A stretch of 64,000 nucleotides of DNA from Candidatus Binataceae bacterium (GCA_035508495.1 DATJMX010000024.1:1-64000), one strand, 5' to 3'. Positions 43,043 to 52,035 are shown, counted from the first letter of the stretch. Numbers and translations: made by a program. The notes: generated by a model not told the origin, from the letters alone.

Positions 43043-43609
43043 CTAATTGCTGGTGCGAAGCCGTTCAATATTGCGCACGTAACTGACGTTCTCCCGATCC
43101 GCGATTCCGATACGAGTGATCGCTGCCAGCACGGCCTCTGGATCTTCGGACTCCACGGCGACCGTTTCTCGCCCGATAGCATCGATATTCACCTTGGCGA
43201 ACTCGGTTTGACAGCGGTCGAACTTGAAATGACTGCGGAGTTTGGAAGTCCTGACGGTCGCGATGCCCCGTTTCACGGCTTCATCGAGGAAGTCTTCGAA
43301 TTCGTAGGTCGCTTTTGTCAGACGCGGTGGGATGAGCTTCAGAGAATCGAACATTTGAACCATGGCCGAAGCCCCCAGCGGAAATCCGGCTTTTAGAATT
43401 GGCGACCATTGCTCGAGTCGACGCTCAACTTTGAGCAGCACTTTGATATCCAGCAGTTCGTCTCGTATTTTGGCGATGCAATCAGTCGCGTTAGAAATGA
43501 GGTAGATTTCATTACTCTCGACCGCTTCGGATGGACTCGCGAGCCGTTCCATCTCGTGCCTCACCGAAGCCAGATCGCGGTCCCATATGCGGAATTCATA
43601 TCGATTCAT
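43043..43609 (-). CDS. CYTH-like protein of unknown function
   Basis: 188 residues. The opening YEFRIWDRDL, the NEIYLIS segment, the KIRDELLDIKVLL strands and the later Arg/Lys-rich part are reminiscent of the triphosphate-tunnel (CYTH) fold, but the usual ExExK at the N-terminus is not clearly present, so this is a tentative comparison. It starts only 12 bases from the divergent secreted-protein gene at 43622. It is probably cytoplasmic. I cannot assign a substrate. Confidence 0.6.
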   Translation of the reverse strand: MNRYEFRIWDRDLASVRHEMERLASPSEAVESNEIYLISNATDCIAKIRDELLDIKVLLKVERRLEQWSPILKAGFPLGASAMVQMFDSLKLIPPRLTKATYEFEDFLDEAVKRGIATVRTSKLRSHFKFDRCQTEFAKVNIDAIGRETVAVESEDPEAVLAAITRIGIADRENVSYVRNIERLRTSN

Positions 43610-43621
43610 AGGAGAACTCGC

Positions 43622-44107
43622 ATGCGTGTTCTGAGCGCCACTGCTTTGCTCGCCATTGCGCTTGCTGGCATTTCCCCAGTGTCTGCCGATGACACGCCGA
43701 ACGCTACTATCGTGGGCTTTGCCTTTGTCGATTCATCGGTAACGAGCCAGGGTTCGCGCGCGCAGCTCTCGTCCGCCACGAAGATCTATCCGCCTGGATC
43801 GAGGGTAACCGGTACGGAAGGATGCCCGACAAACCGTTATCACACCGACGGCATGCCCATACTGGTCTTCGACTATCAGGGCCGTCCGACTTCAGGCAGC
43901 GTCACGATCGTCGAACATCCTGCGCGCGGCGGAGAATTTTCGCGCGCACCGTACTATCTCGATATCGATCCTGGGCGCAGGCTTCAGAACCTCGGCCCTA
44001 TCTTCGATAACGGCAGCTACGACGTGCGGCTCGACTACCACTACGCCGAAGGTGCGACGAAGGAGACATCGGCAACGCTGATTCTCGACCGGACCTGCCA
44101 CTTCTGA
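43622..44107 (+). CDS. small secreted protein of unknown function
   Basis: 161 residues from the ATG at 43622 with an AGGAG site; a longer frame upstream overlaps the opposite gene. It has a signal peptide (LSATALLAIALAGISPVSA, cleavage near SA-DD). The mature part is beta-rich, with a conserved-looking FDNGSYDVRLDY and a Cys in EGCPT and one at the end (RTCHF) that may bond. The family is unknown to me. It lies divergently next to the CYTH-like gene, leaving only 12 bases for both leader sequences. Confidence 0.65.
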   Translation: MRVLSATALLAIALAGISPVSADDTPNATIVGFAFVDSSVTSQGSRAQLSSATKIYPPGSRVTGTEGCPTNRYHTDGMPILVFDYQGRPTSGSVTIVEHPARGGEFSRAPYYLDIDPGRRLQNLGPIFDNGSYDVRLDYHYAEGATKETSATLILDRTCHF

Positions 44108-44274
44108 ACTGTCTCCGAGCGCGACATCGCGCTTACTCGATGACGCGGATCGCTGCACTCCGGATGCGATGAATCGGCAAAACTCCACGAGCATCAGGCA
44201 CCGAGTCGCGGCATGTTTCATGCTCCTTCCTGACTGGGACATTGTCTTGAGCATAAGGACCAGGAGACACATTC

Positions 44275-45573
44275 GTGCAGTACACTGAACCTGTTGACGC
44301 GACTGGTAATCAGCCGTTGCCCGCTCACGAGTTTGCACTCGACACCATCGACATCATCAGCCCCGACCATTACCAGAAGAACGGTTACCCTCACGCCGAG
44401 TGGGCCTATCTGCGCAAGCACGCACCCGTTTTCCATGTCGAGCGCCGCGGTATCGATCCCTTCTGGGCGATCACGAAAGCCGCCGACATTATTGAGATCA
44501 GCAAGCAGCCGCGCCTGTGGCTGAATGGGCCGCGCCTCGCCGTTTTCAAACTCGAAGAGGGCGAAAAGCCACTCGCCCCCGAGGCCTACCCGCTGAAGCA
44601 TCTGCTGAACATGGACCCGCCGCAGCACGGCAACTATCGCGCGCTGCTCAGCCGCAATTTCACGCCGCGTGCCGTGCGCGCGCTCGAACCCGAAATGGAG
44701 CGAATCACCCGCGAAGTCCTCGACGAGCTGATGGATCGCGAGCAGTGCGATTTCGTTACCGACATCTCGTCGAGAGTGCCGGTTGCTGTGATCGCCGAGC
44801 TGCTCGGCGTGCCGCGCAGCGATTGGCCGACGCTGTTTCGCTGGACCAACGAGGTTATCGGCAGCGGCGATCCGGAGTTCCAGCACGGCTCGAATTCCAA
44901 CGAGACTTTTATCCAGGCTCGGATGGAGATGTTCCAGTATTTTTCCGCGATGGTGGCGGAGCGGCAGAAGAATCCGACCGGCGACGTCACGAGCACTCTC
45001 GCCAACGCCAGCATAAATGGCCAGCCGCTGCCCGTGCTCGAGCTGATGTCGTATCTGCTGGTGCTAGTCGTTGCTGGTAATGAAACGACGCGCAACGCGA
45101 CGACGGGCGGCCTGCTCGCGCTGATCCAGCACCCCCAGGAATTCCACAAGCTGAAGTCAAATCCCGGGCTGATCAAATCAGCGGTCGAGGAAATCGCGCG
45201 ATGGACTTCGCCGGTAATCCAGTTCTCGCGCACTGCCGTAGAGGATACTGAGGTTCGCGGTCGGAAAATTCGCGCGGGAGAATCCGTGTGCCTCTTCTAT
45301 CCATCGGCGAATCGCGATGAGGAACTGTTCGACGAACCGTTCAAGTTCGACGTCGCGCGCGATCCGAATCCGCATCTGGCTTTCGGGATCGGCGAACATT
45401 TCTGCCTCGGCTCCAACCTCGCGCGCCTCGAGCTCGAAGTGATCTTCCGCCAATTGGCGCAACGCCTGGAGTACGCGGAGCTCGAAGGACCACTATCGCG
45501 CCTGCGCTCGAGCTTCGTCGGCGGCATCAAGCATATGCCGATAAGGTTCAAGCTAAAGCCCGCCGCGAACTGA
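44275..45573 (+). CDS. cytochrome P450
   Basis: 432 residues from a GTG with a CAGGAG site. The I-helix motif is AGNETT (267-272), the ExxR motif EEIAR (305-309), and the haem loop FGIGEHFCLG carries C377. The MDPPQHGNYR segment is the usual C-helix. Class I, so it needs ferredoxin and reductase from elsewhere. The N-terminal region (LDTIDIISPDHYQKNGYPH) resembles P450s of steroid and terpenoid oxidation (CYP125/CYP142-like or CYP107-like); this is suggestive only. It belongs to the region of flavin oxidoreductases and dehydrogenases, but no direct operon partner is seen. Confidence 0.93.
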   Translation: MQYTEPVDATGNQPLPAHEFALDTIDIISPDHYQKNGYPHAEWAYLRKHAPVFHVERRGIDPFWAITKAADIIEISKQPRLWLNGPRLAVFKLEEGEKPLAPEAYPLKHLLNMDPPQHGNYRALLSRNFTPRAVRALEPEMERITREVLDELMDREQCDFVTDISSRVPVAVIAELLGVPRSDWPTLFRWTNEVIGSGDPEFQHGSNSNETFIQARMEMFQYFSAMVAERQKNPTGDVTSTLANASINGQPLPVLELMSYLLVLVVAGNETTRNATTGGLLALIQHPQEFHKLKSNPGLIKSAVEEIARWTSPVIQFSRTAVEDTEVRGRKIRAGESVCLFYPSANRDEELFDEPFKFDVARDPNPHLAFGIGEHFCLGSNLARLELEVIFRQLAQRLEYAELEGPLSRLRSSFVGGIKHMPIRFKLKPAAN

Positions 45574-45605
45574 ATAATCAGTCGCTGACAGAAACCCGTT
45601 TTCCG

Positions 45606-45641
45606 GTTCCCTCTCCTGGACTTGGACAAAGGAGAGGGAAC
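45606..45641. terminator. perfect hairpin after the P450 gene
   Basis: An 11-base-pair perfect stem (GTTCCCTCTCC with GGAGAGGGAAC) and a 14-base loop, placed 33 bases after the P450 stop. A CCCTCTCC/GGAGAGGG core recurs in the hairpins at 46511-46534 and 46627-46648, so this may be a dispersed repeat that also ends transcription. No long T run follows. Confidence 0.5.
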
Positions 45642-45706
45642 AGGAAATTCGAAAATCAGAATAAAAAACTCCGAGGTGCGTTTCGATTCGTATTATCATT
45701 GAGTCG

Positions 45707-46447
45707 ATGCGGATCGGATTTGCAATCAGATTCAGAACCCGGACGTGGATTTCATGCGTCGGCGTTGCGCTGACGCTTCTCGCGGGATGCGCGGCGACCA
45801 AGCTGCCGCGCTACAACCAGGATCTTGGCGGTGAACATGTGTCGTTCACTACTTCCGACGGCGTGCTGCTGCGAGGGCATCTTTATGGACGCGGCCCGGT
45901 CGGCGTGATTCTGGCGCATATGTATCCTGCCGATCAGTCGGACTGGACCGATTTCGCGCGCGTGCTCGCGTCGCACGGCTACGAGGCTCTCACCTTCGAT
46001 TTTCGCGGCTTCACCGAATCGGAAGGGGAATCGGGGACTGAGCATGCCGATCGCGATCTGATGGCGGCCTACCAGTTCATGCAGCCGCGCGTGTCGCGGA
46101 TTTTCATCGCAGGCGCGAGCCTGGGCTCGGAAGCTGCGATCCTCGTCGCTGCGCACGAGCCGGTCGCCGGCATCATCTGTATCTCGACGCCGACGAGCTT
46201 CGGCGGCCTCGACGTGACGCAAGCAATCACGCAGGTGCGCGCGCCGATCCTGTTTGTCACATCAAAGGAAGATGCGCTCGTCGCGGGCCAATCGGAGATA
46301 CTCTATCGCCTCGCGCAGGCGCCGAAACAGTTCGAGACTTATCCCGGCAACGCGCACGGGACGTCGATCCTGCACGGCCCGTACGGCCCCGACCTCCAGA
46401 GCCTGATGCTCAGATTTATTGCGCAACACTCGGTGGAGGGGCAGTGA
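45707..46447 (+). CDS. alpha/beta-hydrolase lipoprotein
   Basis: 246 residues. A lipobox (TLLAGC) after a short hydrophobic segment predicts lipid anchoring outside the inner membrane. The alpha/beta-hydrolase fold is indicated by the nucleophile elbow GASLGSEA (Ser of G-x-S-x-G), a DFRGFTES segment and the late His in NAHGTSIL. It should be an esterase- or amidase-type hydrolase with unknown substrate. It stands alone between the P450 and the hairpin repeats. Confidence 0.8.
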   Translation: MRIGFAIRFRTRTWISCVGVALTLLAGCAATKLPRYNQDLGGEHVSFTTSDGVLLRGHLYGRGPVGVILAHMYPADQSDWTDFARVLASHGYEALTFDFRGFTESEGESGTEHADRDLMAAYQFMQPRVSRIFIAGASLGSEAAILVAAHEPVAGIICISTPTSFGGLDVTQAITQVRAPILFVTSKEDALVAGQSEILYRLAQAPKQFETYPGNAHGTSILHGPYGPDLQSLMLRFIAQHSVEGQ

Positions 46448-46510
46448 AGTGCGTCATTCTGTCGTGAGTCTTCGCCTGTTGTTAAGCCCTGAGCAACGAG
46501 ATCTTTTGGT

Positions 46511-46648
46511 CCCTCTCCTTATCCTAGGAGAGGGTAAGGGAGAGGTGCAACGCTGGAATCCGCACGCCCGCAATAACTTCAGGCAATAACAGGCAACCCT
46601 CACCCGGCGCGCGCCACGCGCGCCGCCCTCTCCCTGGTCAGGGAGAGG
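46511..46648. repeat. cluster of REP-like hairpins
   Basis: Three short perfect hairpins: CCCTCTCCT/AGGAGAGGG (46511-46534), GGCGCGCG/CGCGCGCC (46606-46624) and CCTCTCCCTG/CAGGGAGAGG (46627-46648), with related half-sites between. The GAGAGGG/CCCTCTC core also occurs after the P450 at 45606-45641. They sit in the gap between the hydrolase and VOC genes and resemble bacterial REP elements. A full count in the genome is needed to call them a family. Confidence 0.6.
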
Positions 46649-46686
46649 TATTTCGGAAAAGCGAATTGAAAATTGTGCGTCACTCG

Positions 46687-47574
46687 TCAGCGCGGATCGT
46701 TGGGCAGGGCGGCGCGGGTGAAGCCGATCACCATGCCGAAGGCCTGATCGCGGCCGAGCACGACTGAGTCGGCGCCGTCGGGTTCCGGCTTCATGCCCTT
46801 CGATTTCAGGAAGTCGGTCGCCATCGATAGGTCGCGCGTTTTGAATGTCAGCGCGTGCACGCCTTCGCCGTTTTGCTCGAGGTCGAGCGCTTCGCGCGTG
46901 TTCGACGCTAGCGGCATCGCGAGTTCGATGACTGAGTCGGTTCCAATCGCGATGAATGCGCTCTTTTTGCGGCCGGGCGTTTCCTCCTCAACAAAGAGTT
47001 TCGCGCCCAGGGTCTCGGTGTAGAAGCGCTTGGCCTTGTCGAGATCGCTCACGACGAACGTGATGTGCGAAGCGCCCTGGATTCCGAGCGGATGGCGCTC
47101 GCGCCAGAAGTCGGCCGACCAGGCAGGCTGCAGGCGCGGATCGTTGGTGAATGGCATTACCACGGCGAACTCGAGCTGGCCCTGGGTTTCCCTCGGATGC
47201 GTCCAGATCGCGAAGCGCTCGTTGGGCGGCGTCACCGGGCGGCCGCCCACGTCCCACATCCGAAGCTTCTGCTCGGCCAGCTTGGTCGAGAGCGCCGGGA
47301 TGTCCTCGGCGTAGAATGCGATCGAATGAAAGTGCTCGCCGAAACGCTCGTGGAAACGCTTGACCGACTCGTTTCTGAGATTCTCGACGCGCGCCGGCGT
47401 CATCGGCTCCATCAGCACTTCGCCAATAACCAGCAGCGAGGCGACGCGTCCCGCGACTTTCTCGAATCCGCGATAGTAACGCGTGCATGAGAAGACATCG
47501 TCGTACCACCGGTCGACGGCGTCGAGATCCTTCACCACATGAGTGACATGAAACAGTTTGCCAATTTTAAACAT
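46687..47574 (-). CDS. VOC-family protein with two glyoxalase-like domains
   Basis: 295 residues, two consecutive vicinal-oxygen-chelate modules: FHVTHVVKDLDAVDRWYDDV near residue 8 and SHITFVVSDLDKAKRFYTE near residue 168. This is the layout of extradiol dioxygenases or of glyoxalase/isomerase-type enzymes. Several His and Glu residues (HSIAFYAED, EGVHALTF) are candidate metal ligands, but I cannot map a complete triad. It is followed by an amidase gene upstream on the same strand with a gap of 30 bases, so the two may be co-transcribed. Substrate unknown. Confidence 0.83.
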   Translation of the reverse strand: MFKIGKLFHVTHVVKDLDAVDRWYDDVFSCTRYYRGFEKVAGRVASLLVIGEVLMEPMTPARVENLRNESVKRFHERFGEHFHSIAFYAEDIPALSTKLAEQKLRMWDVGGRPVTPPNERFAIWTHPRETQGQLEFAVVMPFTNDPRLQPAWSADFWRERHPLGIQGASHITFVVSDLDKAKRFYTETLGAKLFVEEETPGRKKSAFIAIGTDSVIELAMPLASNTREALDLEQNGEGVHALTFKTRDLSMATDFLKSKGMKPEPDGADSVVLGRDQAFGMVIGFTRAALPNDPR

Positions 47575-47604
47575 CGCAGATCTCCGGCGCGCGAGTTGCT
47601 CGCG

Positions 47605-49050
47605 CTAGTTGGACGAATGCGCCTTGGGCTTCCGATTATTCCACGGCCGCGCCTGCTCGAGCTGCGACGCAACGCGAATCAGGGTTGCCTCGTCGGCGAA
47701 GCGGCCGGCCAGCTGCACGCCCACCGGCACTCCACCTTCGCTCCAATGCATCGGCAGCGACACCGCAGGCTGGCCGGTCGAGTTGAAGAGCGGCGTGAAC
47801 GGACAATAGCTGAAGACCTGGCGCGTCCAGCCGAAGGCGTCGAGGCCTTTTTTGTTCTGGTTAATTTCGCCGAGCGGCGCGGGAATCCGCGCCAGCGTCG
47901 GTGTTAACAGCAAGTCATATTTCTGGAAGAAGCGGCCGGTCATGCGCGAGAGCGTGTTGTTGTAGTCCATCGAGACGATCAGCTCGACGGCGCTGCGGCG
48001 CTTGCCGTCCTCGTAGCAGGCCCACGTCACCGCTTCGACGTTGTCGGGCGACGGCTTGCGGTTCATTGCATGGGCGACGCCGTCCATCGACGCCGCGTTG
48101 AAGGTGGTCCAGATCACGTGAATTTTTTCGAGGAACTCGTCCCAATCGTACTTGGGCCCGTCCTCCTCGACGATATGGCCGAGGCTCTGCAGCGTCTTCG
48201 CGGTCTCCTGCACGGCTTTGGCGCACTCGGGATCGACTTTCTCGCCCGACGCCGGCGACGCCGTGAACGCGATACGCAGCTTGCCGGGCGACGCGCCTAC
48301 TTCTTCCTGATACGAGCGCGCGGGTGGAATCAGATGACCCGACGCGCCGACATCGGGACCCGCGACGCAATCGAGAATCGCAGCCGCATCGCGAACGGTG
48401 CGCGTAACGGCGAGCTCGCACGCAAGTCCGCACAGAGGGTCGGCATAGTCAGGACCGGTGGGGACGCGATCGCGCGTCGGCTTCAGACCGACGAGGCCGT
48501 TGCACGAGGCGGGAATGCGAATCGAGCCGCCGCCGTCGTTGGCATGCGCGAGCGGAACGATTCCCGCCGCCACGGAAGCTGCGGAGCCGCCGCTCGAGCC
48601 GCCGGCGCTGCGGCCGAGATCCCACGGATTGTGAACGGGACCGAAGAGCGTGGTCTCGGTCGTCGGGTTGTAGCCGAATTCCGGCGTCTGCGTGGTGCCG
48701 ACGAGCACGAGACCGGCGCGGCGAAAGCGCGCCATCAGCTCCGAATCCTCCTGCGGCGTGTAGCCCTGCGAGAGCTTCGAGCCCATGTCGCAGCGCACGC
48801 CCTTGGCGTGAAGGATGATCTCCTTGATGAGAAAGGGAACACCGGTGAAGGGTCCCTGCGGTATATCGGCTGCGATCGTCGCGGCGCTTTGCTCGCGCAG
48901 AATCTGCAGCACCGAGTTGGTTTGAGGATTGACCTTTTCGATCGCGGCGAAGGCGGCGTCGGCCAGCTCGCGCGGCGAAACTTCCTTCTGCCGCACGAGA
49001 TGCGCCAGCCCGAGGCCGTCGTAGGAGGTGTAATCTTTGAGAGAAATCAT
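47605..49050 (-). CDS. amidase-signature hydrolase
   Basis: 481 residues, typical length of cytoplasmic amidases. The Lys-Ser-Ser triad is clear: K in [10 protein letters not shown], the cis-Ser in [15 protein letters not shown] and the nucleophile in [12 protein letters not shown]. It hydrolyses amides such as indole-acetamide or acyl amides, or acts as a transamidase; length and the absence of gatB or gatC nearby argue against GatA. Co-transcription with the VOC gene (gap about 30 bases) is likely. It differs from the secreted amidase at 33588, which has an extension and a signal peptide. Confidence 0.9.
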   Translation of the reverse strand: MISLKDYTSYDGLGLAHLVRQKEVSPRELADAAFAAIEKVNPQTNSVLQILREQSAATIAADIPQGPFTGVPFLIKEIILHAKGVRCDMGSKLSQGYTPQEDSELMARFRRAGLVLVGTTQTPEFGYNPTTETTLFGPVHNPWDLGRSAGGSSGGSAASVAAGIVPLAHANDGGGSIRIPASCNGLVGLKPTRDRVPTGPDYADPLCGLACELAVTRTVRDAAAILDCVAGPDVGASGHLIPPARSYQEEVGASPGKLRIAFTASPASGEKVDPECAKAVQETAKTLQSLGHIVEEDGPKYDWDEFLEKIHVIWTTFNAASMDGVAHAMNRKPSPDNVEAVTWACYEDGKRRSAVELIVSMDYNNTLSRMTGRFFQKYDLLLTPTLARIPAPLGEINQNKKGLDAFGWTRQVFSYCPFTPLFNSTGQPAVSLPMHWSEGGVPVGVQLAGRFADEATLIRVASQLEQARPWNNRKPKAHSSN

Positions 49051-49134
49051 TGGCGAAACCTCACATCGAGCAAATTTCCCCCAATCACGCCGCGTACCAT
49101 ACTTCGCGATCCTCCGCCAAGCGCGGTTAAAAAG

Positions 49135-49171
49135 GAGAGGCCGGTTCCATCTGACGGGAACCGGCCCTCTC
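49135..49171 (-). terminator. intrinsic terminator of the flavin oxidoreductase operon
   Basis: A hairpin with arms GGAGAGGCCGGTTCC and GGAACCGGCCCTCTC (one-base bulge). Read leftward it is followed by CTTTTTAACC, a T-rich run. It lies 26 bases after the stop of the leftward flavin oxidoreductase gene, in the gap before the amidase gene. This is a good Rho-independent terminator for the hydrolase-oxidoreductase pair. Confidence 0.8.
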
Positions 49172-49197
49172 TACTGACGTTGCGTCGGTAGTTGCGA

Positions 49198-50541
49198 TTA
49201 TCCAGGCATCGAGCTGAGGCCTTCTACCTGCGCGACTCGCTCGGGTTGGCGCCCTGCCGCTAAAGGGACCGAGCCGGGCTTGCGCTCGAACGGATCCTTG
49301 AGGCCGAGCTCTTTGCCGATTTCGCGCACGGCAGGAATCACGTGCTTGCCGAGCATCTCGAGGCACTTCACGCGATCCTTGTAGCCGACCGGGCCGTCGA
49401 GCCAGAACGAGAAGATGCCCGGGCGCAGGACTTCGAGGACCTTGCGCAGCCGCGGGATGACGTAGTCTGGAGTGCCCGCGATCATCTGCAGGTCCTTCTT
49501 GCTGTCTTCGTAGCGCGCATAGACGCCGCGGCGGATTTCTTCGAGCTCAGCGTCGGTCTCGTTGCCGCCGCCCTCGTGGATCGGCTTGCCGGGCAGGTTC
49601 GCCGCCGCGGGCAGCCGCGCCATCCGGCGCGTCGCTTCTTTCGAGTTGTATCCCGGGGGGAACATCCATTCGGGCCGCGCGAAATGCGCGAACGCGCCGC
49701 CATAGAGGAAGCGCTTGCCGAGCTCTTCGGCGCGCGCCTGGTTATCGCTAACGAAGACCGGCTGCAGATAGCCGAAGTTCTCGGGTCCGGCCTGATAGCC
49801 CTCGCGCGCCGCGGTGTCGGTGTAGAGATTCCACAACTCGACGGTCGGCTCGAGGCGCGTCGCGAGCGCGACGTAGGGAAAGCGCTTCTTTGCGCACCAG
49901 ATGACGGTGTCGGGGCTGACGAGGCCAGGAATCCAGATGGGAGGATGCGGTTTCTGCATCGGCACCACCCACGGATTCACGAAGCGGAAATGGAAATGCT
50001 TGCCCTCGTAGCGGAACGGGCCGGGCGTCGTCCAGGCCTTGAGGATGAAATCGACGCCTTCCTCGAAGTATTCGCGGTTGTACGCGGGATTCGCATTGTT
50101 GGCGAGCTGCTCGCTGCCCGCTCCGCGGACCCATCCCGGAACCAGGCGGCCGCCCGAGATCAGATCGATCATCGCGAGCTCTTCGGCAAGCCGCAGCGCG
50201 TTCGCGACCGTCGGTACGGGATTTCCGAGCAGCACGATCTTCGCGCGCTTGGTTGCCTTGGCGAGCACCGCCGCTTCGACATCCATGACGGAGCCGAGAC
50301 AGAAGGGCGTGCCGTGATGCTCGTTCAGCATCAGGCCATCGAAGCCCAACTCCTCGGAGTAGATTTTTTCGTCAAGGTACTGATTCAGCAGCATCGAGCC
50401 CTGCACGGGGTCGAAGTTCTGATTAGGCAATCCGAAGAAACTGCGGTTGCGGAGGATCTGATCTTCGAGCGTCTTGCTCTTTCCGGGCTCCTCTTCGGGG
50501 TCGTAGTGATACTGCCGTTCTGTAAACCACATTATGTGCAT
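49198..50541 (-). CDS. LLM-class flavin-dependent oxidoreductase
   Basis: 447 residues, larger than the other two luciferase-like proteins of the window. It shows MLNEHHGTPFCLGSV, KIVLLGNPVPTVANALRLAEE, GRLVPGWVRGAG and PHPPIWIPGLVSPD, all typical of the family. A C-terminal extension of about 60 residues (KELGLKDPFERKPGS) is present. A GGAGG site precedes the ATG by about ten bases. It follows the alpha/beta-hydrolase gene by 18 bases and ends in a terminator, making a two-gene operon whose products may act in sequence on one substrate. Confidence 0.9.
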   Translation of the reverse strand: MHIMWFTERQYHYDPEEEPGKSKTLEDQILRNRSFFGLPNQNFDPVQGSMLLNQYLDEKIYSEELGFDGLMLNEHHGTPFCLGSVMDVEAAVLAKATKRAKIVLLGNPVPTVANALRLAEELAMIDLISGGRLVPGWVRGAGSEQLANNANPAYNREYFEEGVDFILKAWTTPGPFRYEGKHFHFRFVNPWVVPMQKPHPPIWIPGLVSPDTVIWCAKKRFPYVALATRLEPTVELWNLYTDTAAREGYQAGPENFGYLQPVFVSDNQARAEELGKRFLYGGAFAHFARPEWMFPPGYNSKEATRRMARLPAAANLPGKPIHEGGGNETDAELEEIRRGVYARYEDSKKDLQMIAGTPDYVIPRLRKVLEVLRPGIFSFWLDGPVGYKDRVKCLEMLGKHVIPAVREIGKELGLKDPFERKPGSVPLAAGRQPERVAQVEGLSSMPG

Positions 50542-50559
50542 AGCCGGCGCCTCCGCTTG

Positions 50560-51354
50560 TTATGCGAGGAAGTTCTGCACTTCCTTGATGAACTGTTCCG
50601 ATTTTTCTACTTCGGGCCGATGGCCGCATCCCTCGAACGCGACGAGCCGCGAGCCCTTGATCGACTTATTGTAAACGCCGGCCGCCGAGGCAGGCACGGT
50701 GCGATCGTCCTTGCCCCATACGATCAGCGTCGGCGCTTTGACCGTGCCGTCGAGCAGATGCGGCAGGCTCGGATTGTACATGTAGGGCTGCCACGCGAGG
50801 CGCGCCGACTCCGCGCGCGCGTCTTCGAAGGCCTCGTATTGCTCCGGCGACAGCCCGCCGTCGTAGAGCGCGGCGAACTCTGCGGTCTTGGAAGCATCAC
50901 GCACCGACTCGCGCAGGTAGATGATCGCGGGCACGGTGAACATGTCCATGATGTCGCCGTCGGGCGGACGTATTCCGGCCGGCGCGACTAGTACCATCTT
51001 CGAGAAGATTGCCGGGTCATTGGCGGCCATCTCGGCCGCGATCCATCCGCCGAAGGAGAATCCGATCACATCGATCGGCGCGAGATTCTGCTCGCGCACG
51101 AAACGCGCGATAAACGAGGCGAGATCGCGCACGTTCATGATCCAGTCGGCGCGCGGCGATTTTCCGAATCCGGGATATAGGGGGGTGATCAGCGTATGCC
51201 TGGCGGCCAGCGCCTCATTCCAGTTCATCCAGCCCGGATAGCCGAGCTCTTCATGCAGGACCAGCAGCGGCTTGCCCGAGCCGCCCTTGATGACGGTTAG
51301 TTCATCCGCGCCTACGCTGTGTGGTTCTTCGTGGACCGAATCTTTCGCAGCCAT
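50560..51354 (-). CDS. alpha/beta-fold hydrolase
   Basis: 264 residues from the ATG at 51354 (a GTG at 51369 is possible but less supported). The nucleophile elbow GFSFGGWIA (Ser of G-x-S-x-G), the acid in VWGKDD and His in FEGCGHRPEVE give an intact catalytic triad. The layout matches meta-cleavage-product hydrolases and esterases. It is the first gene of an operon with the flavin oxidoreductase. Substrate unknown. Confidence 0.87.
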   Translation of the reverse strand: MAAKDSVHEEPHSVGADELTVIKGGSGKPLLVLHEELGYPGWMNWNEALAARHTLITPLYPGFGKSPRADWIMNVRDLASFIARFVREQNLAPIDVIGFSFGGWIAAEMAANDPAIFSKMVLVAPAGIRPPDGDIMDMFTVPAIIYLRESVRDASKTAEFAALYDGGLSPEQYEAFEDARAESARLAWQPYMYNPSLPHLLDGTVKAPTLIVWGKDDRTVPASAAGVYNKSIKGSRLVAFEGCGHRPEVEKSEQFIKEVQNFLA

Positions 51355-51496
51355 CGCAACCTCGCGCACTCAACTTCGCGAACATGCCGATAGAACACTT
51401 CGATGGCCGTATAATCGATCCATCGAGGCTAACCTGCAAGCACGCGAGGCGGCGCGAGGGTGCGCGATGATTTGAATTAGCTGCGAAAGATGTAAC

Positions 51497-51521
51497 AGGC
51501 GGACGGGAATTCCGTCCGCCT
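51497..51521 (-). terminator. hairpin after the small lipoprotein genes
   Basis: A perfect ten-base-pair stem (AGGCGGACGG with CCGTCCGCCT) around a short GAATT loop. It lies just below the leftward lipoprotein gene. Only a short TTACATCTTT follows on that strand, so termination may be weak. Confidence 0.5.
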
Positions 51522-51534
51522 GATGCCGGAGAGG

Positions 51535-51744
51535 TTAGTATGTCGTAGTAGTTGAACGCTGAACCGTGCCGCTCGGCGACTGGGTGGTGGTGGTCGAAGA
51601 GGAGGTGGTGGTGGATGGCGCCGTCTCGACGACTGGCGGCGTGGCCGTCGTGCTGGATTCTTCCTTCTTATAAGTGAAGCATCCCGAACTGCCGATCACC
51701 GACGCGATAACAAAAGACGTGATAAGAATGCTGGCGTTTTTCAT
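51535..51744 (-). CDS. mini-lipoprotein, tandem copy 1
   Basis: 69 residues. A hydrophobic N-terminus ends in a lipobox Cys (VIGSSGCF), followed by a basic-acidic YKKEES and a Ser/Thr/Pro tail (TTATPPVVETAPS, then TTTY at the end). It is nearly the same as the larger copy at 51778-52035: the signal peptides differ at only a few positions. It probably sits in the outer membrane as a small flexible lipoprotein. Function unknown. Confidence 0.75.
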   Translation of the reverse strand: MKNASILITSFVIASVIGSSGCFTYKKEESSTTATPPVVETAPSTTTSSSTTTTQSPSGTVQRSTTTTY

Positions 51745-51777
51745 GATGGCGCTTTTCCTTGTTTCGAGTTTTGAAGG

Positions 51778-52035
51778 TCAGTACGTCGTGGTGGTCGAAC
51801 GTTCGACCGTGCCGCTCGGCGTCTGCGTCGTGGTGGTCGTCGAAGAGCTGGTGGTGGACGGCGTCGTCTCTACGACCGTGGGAGGTGTGGTCTCTACGAC
51901 GGTAGGCGGCGTGGTCTCAACGACCGGCGGTGTCGCAGTGGTGCTGGAATCTTCCCGCTTGTATTCGAAGCAGCCCGACGTGCCGATGACCGACGCGATA
52001 ACGAAAGACGTGATCAGAATGCTGGTTTTGTTCAT
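51778..52035 (-). CDS. mini-lipoprotein, tandem copy 2 with internal repeats
   Basis: 85 residues, closely related to the gene just downstream. The lipobox is VIGTSGCF. The mature tail has three TPP(T/V)VVETTP-type units in a row, against one in the other copy, so slippage has changed the tail length. The Thr/Ser-rich tail resembles a surface stalk or glycosylated linker. The gene pair is transcribed together (gap about 33 bases). Function unknown. Confidence 0.75.
   Translation of the reverse strand: MNKTSILITSFVIASVIGTSGCFEYKREDSSTTATPPVVETTPPTVVETTPPTVVETTPSTTSSSTTTTTQTPSGTVERSTTTTY

Noticed and set aside
49342..50991. 549-codon rightward frame opposite the flavin oxidoreductase
   Set aside because: Antisense of two well-recognised genes. 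The Arg/Ala/Glu-rich composition is typical of shadow frames in GC-rich DNA.
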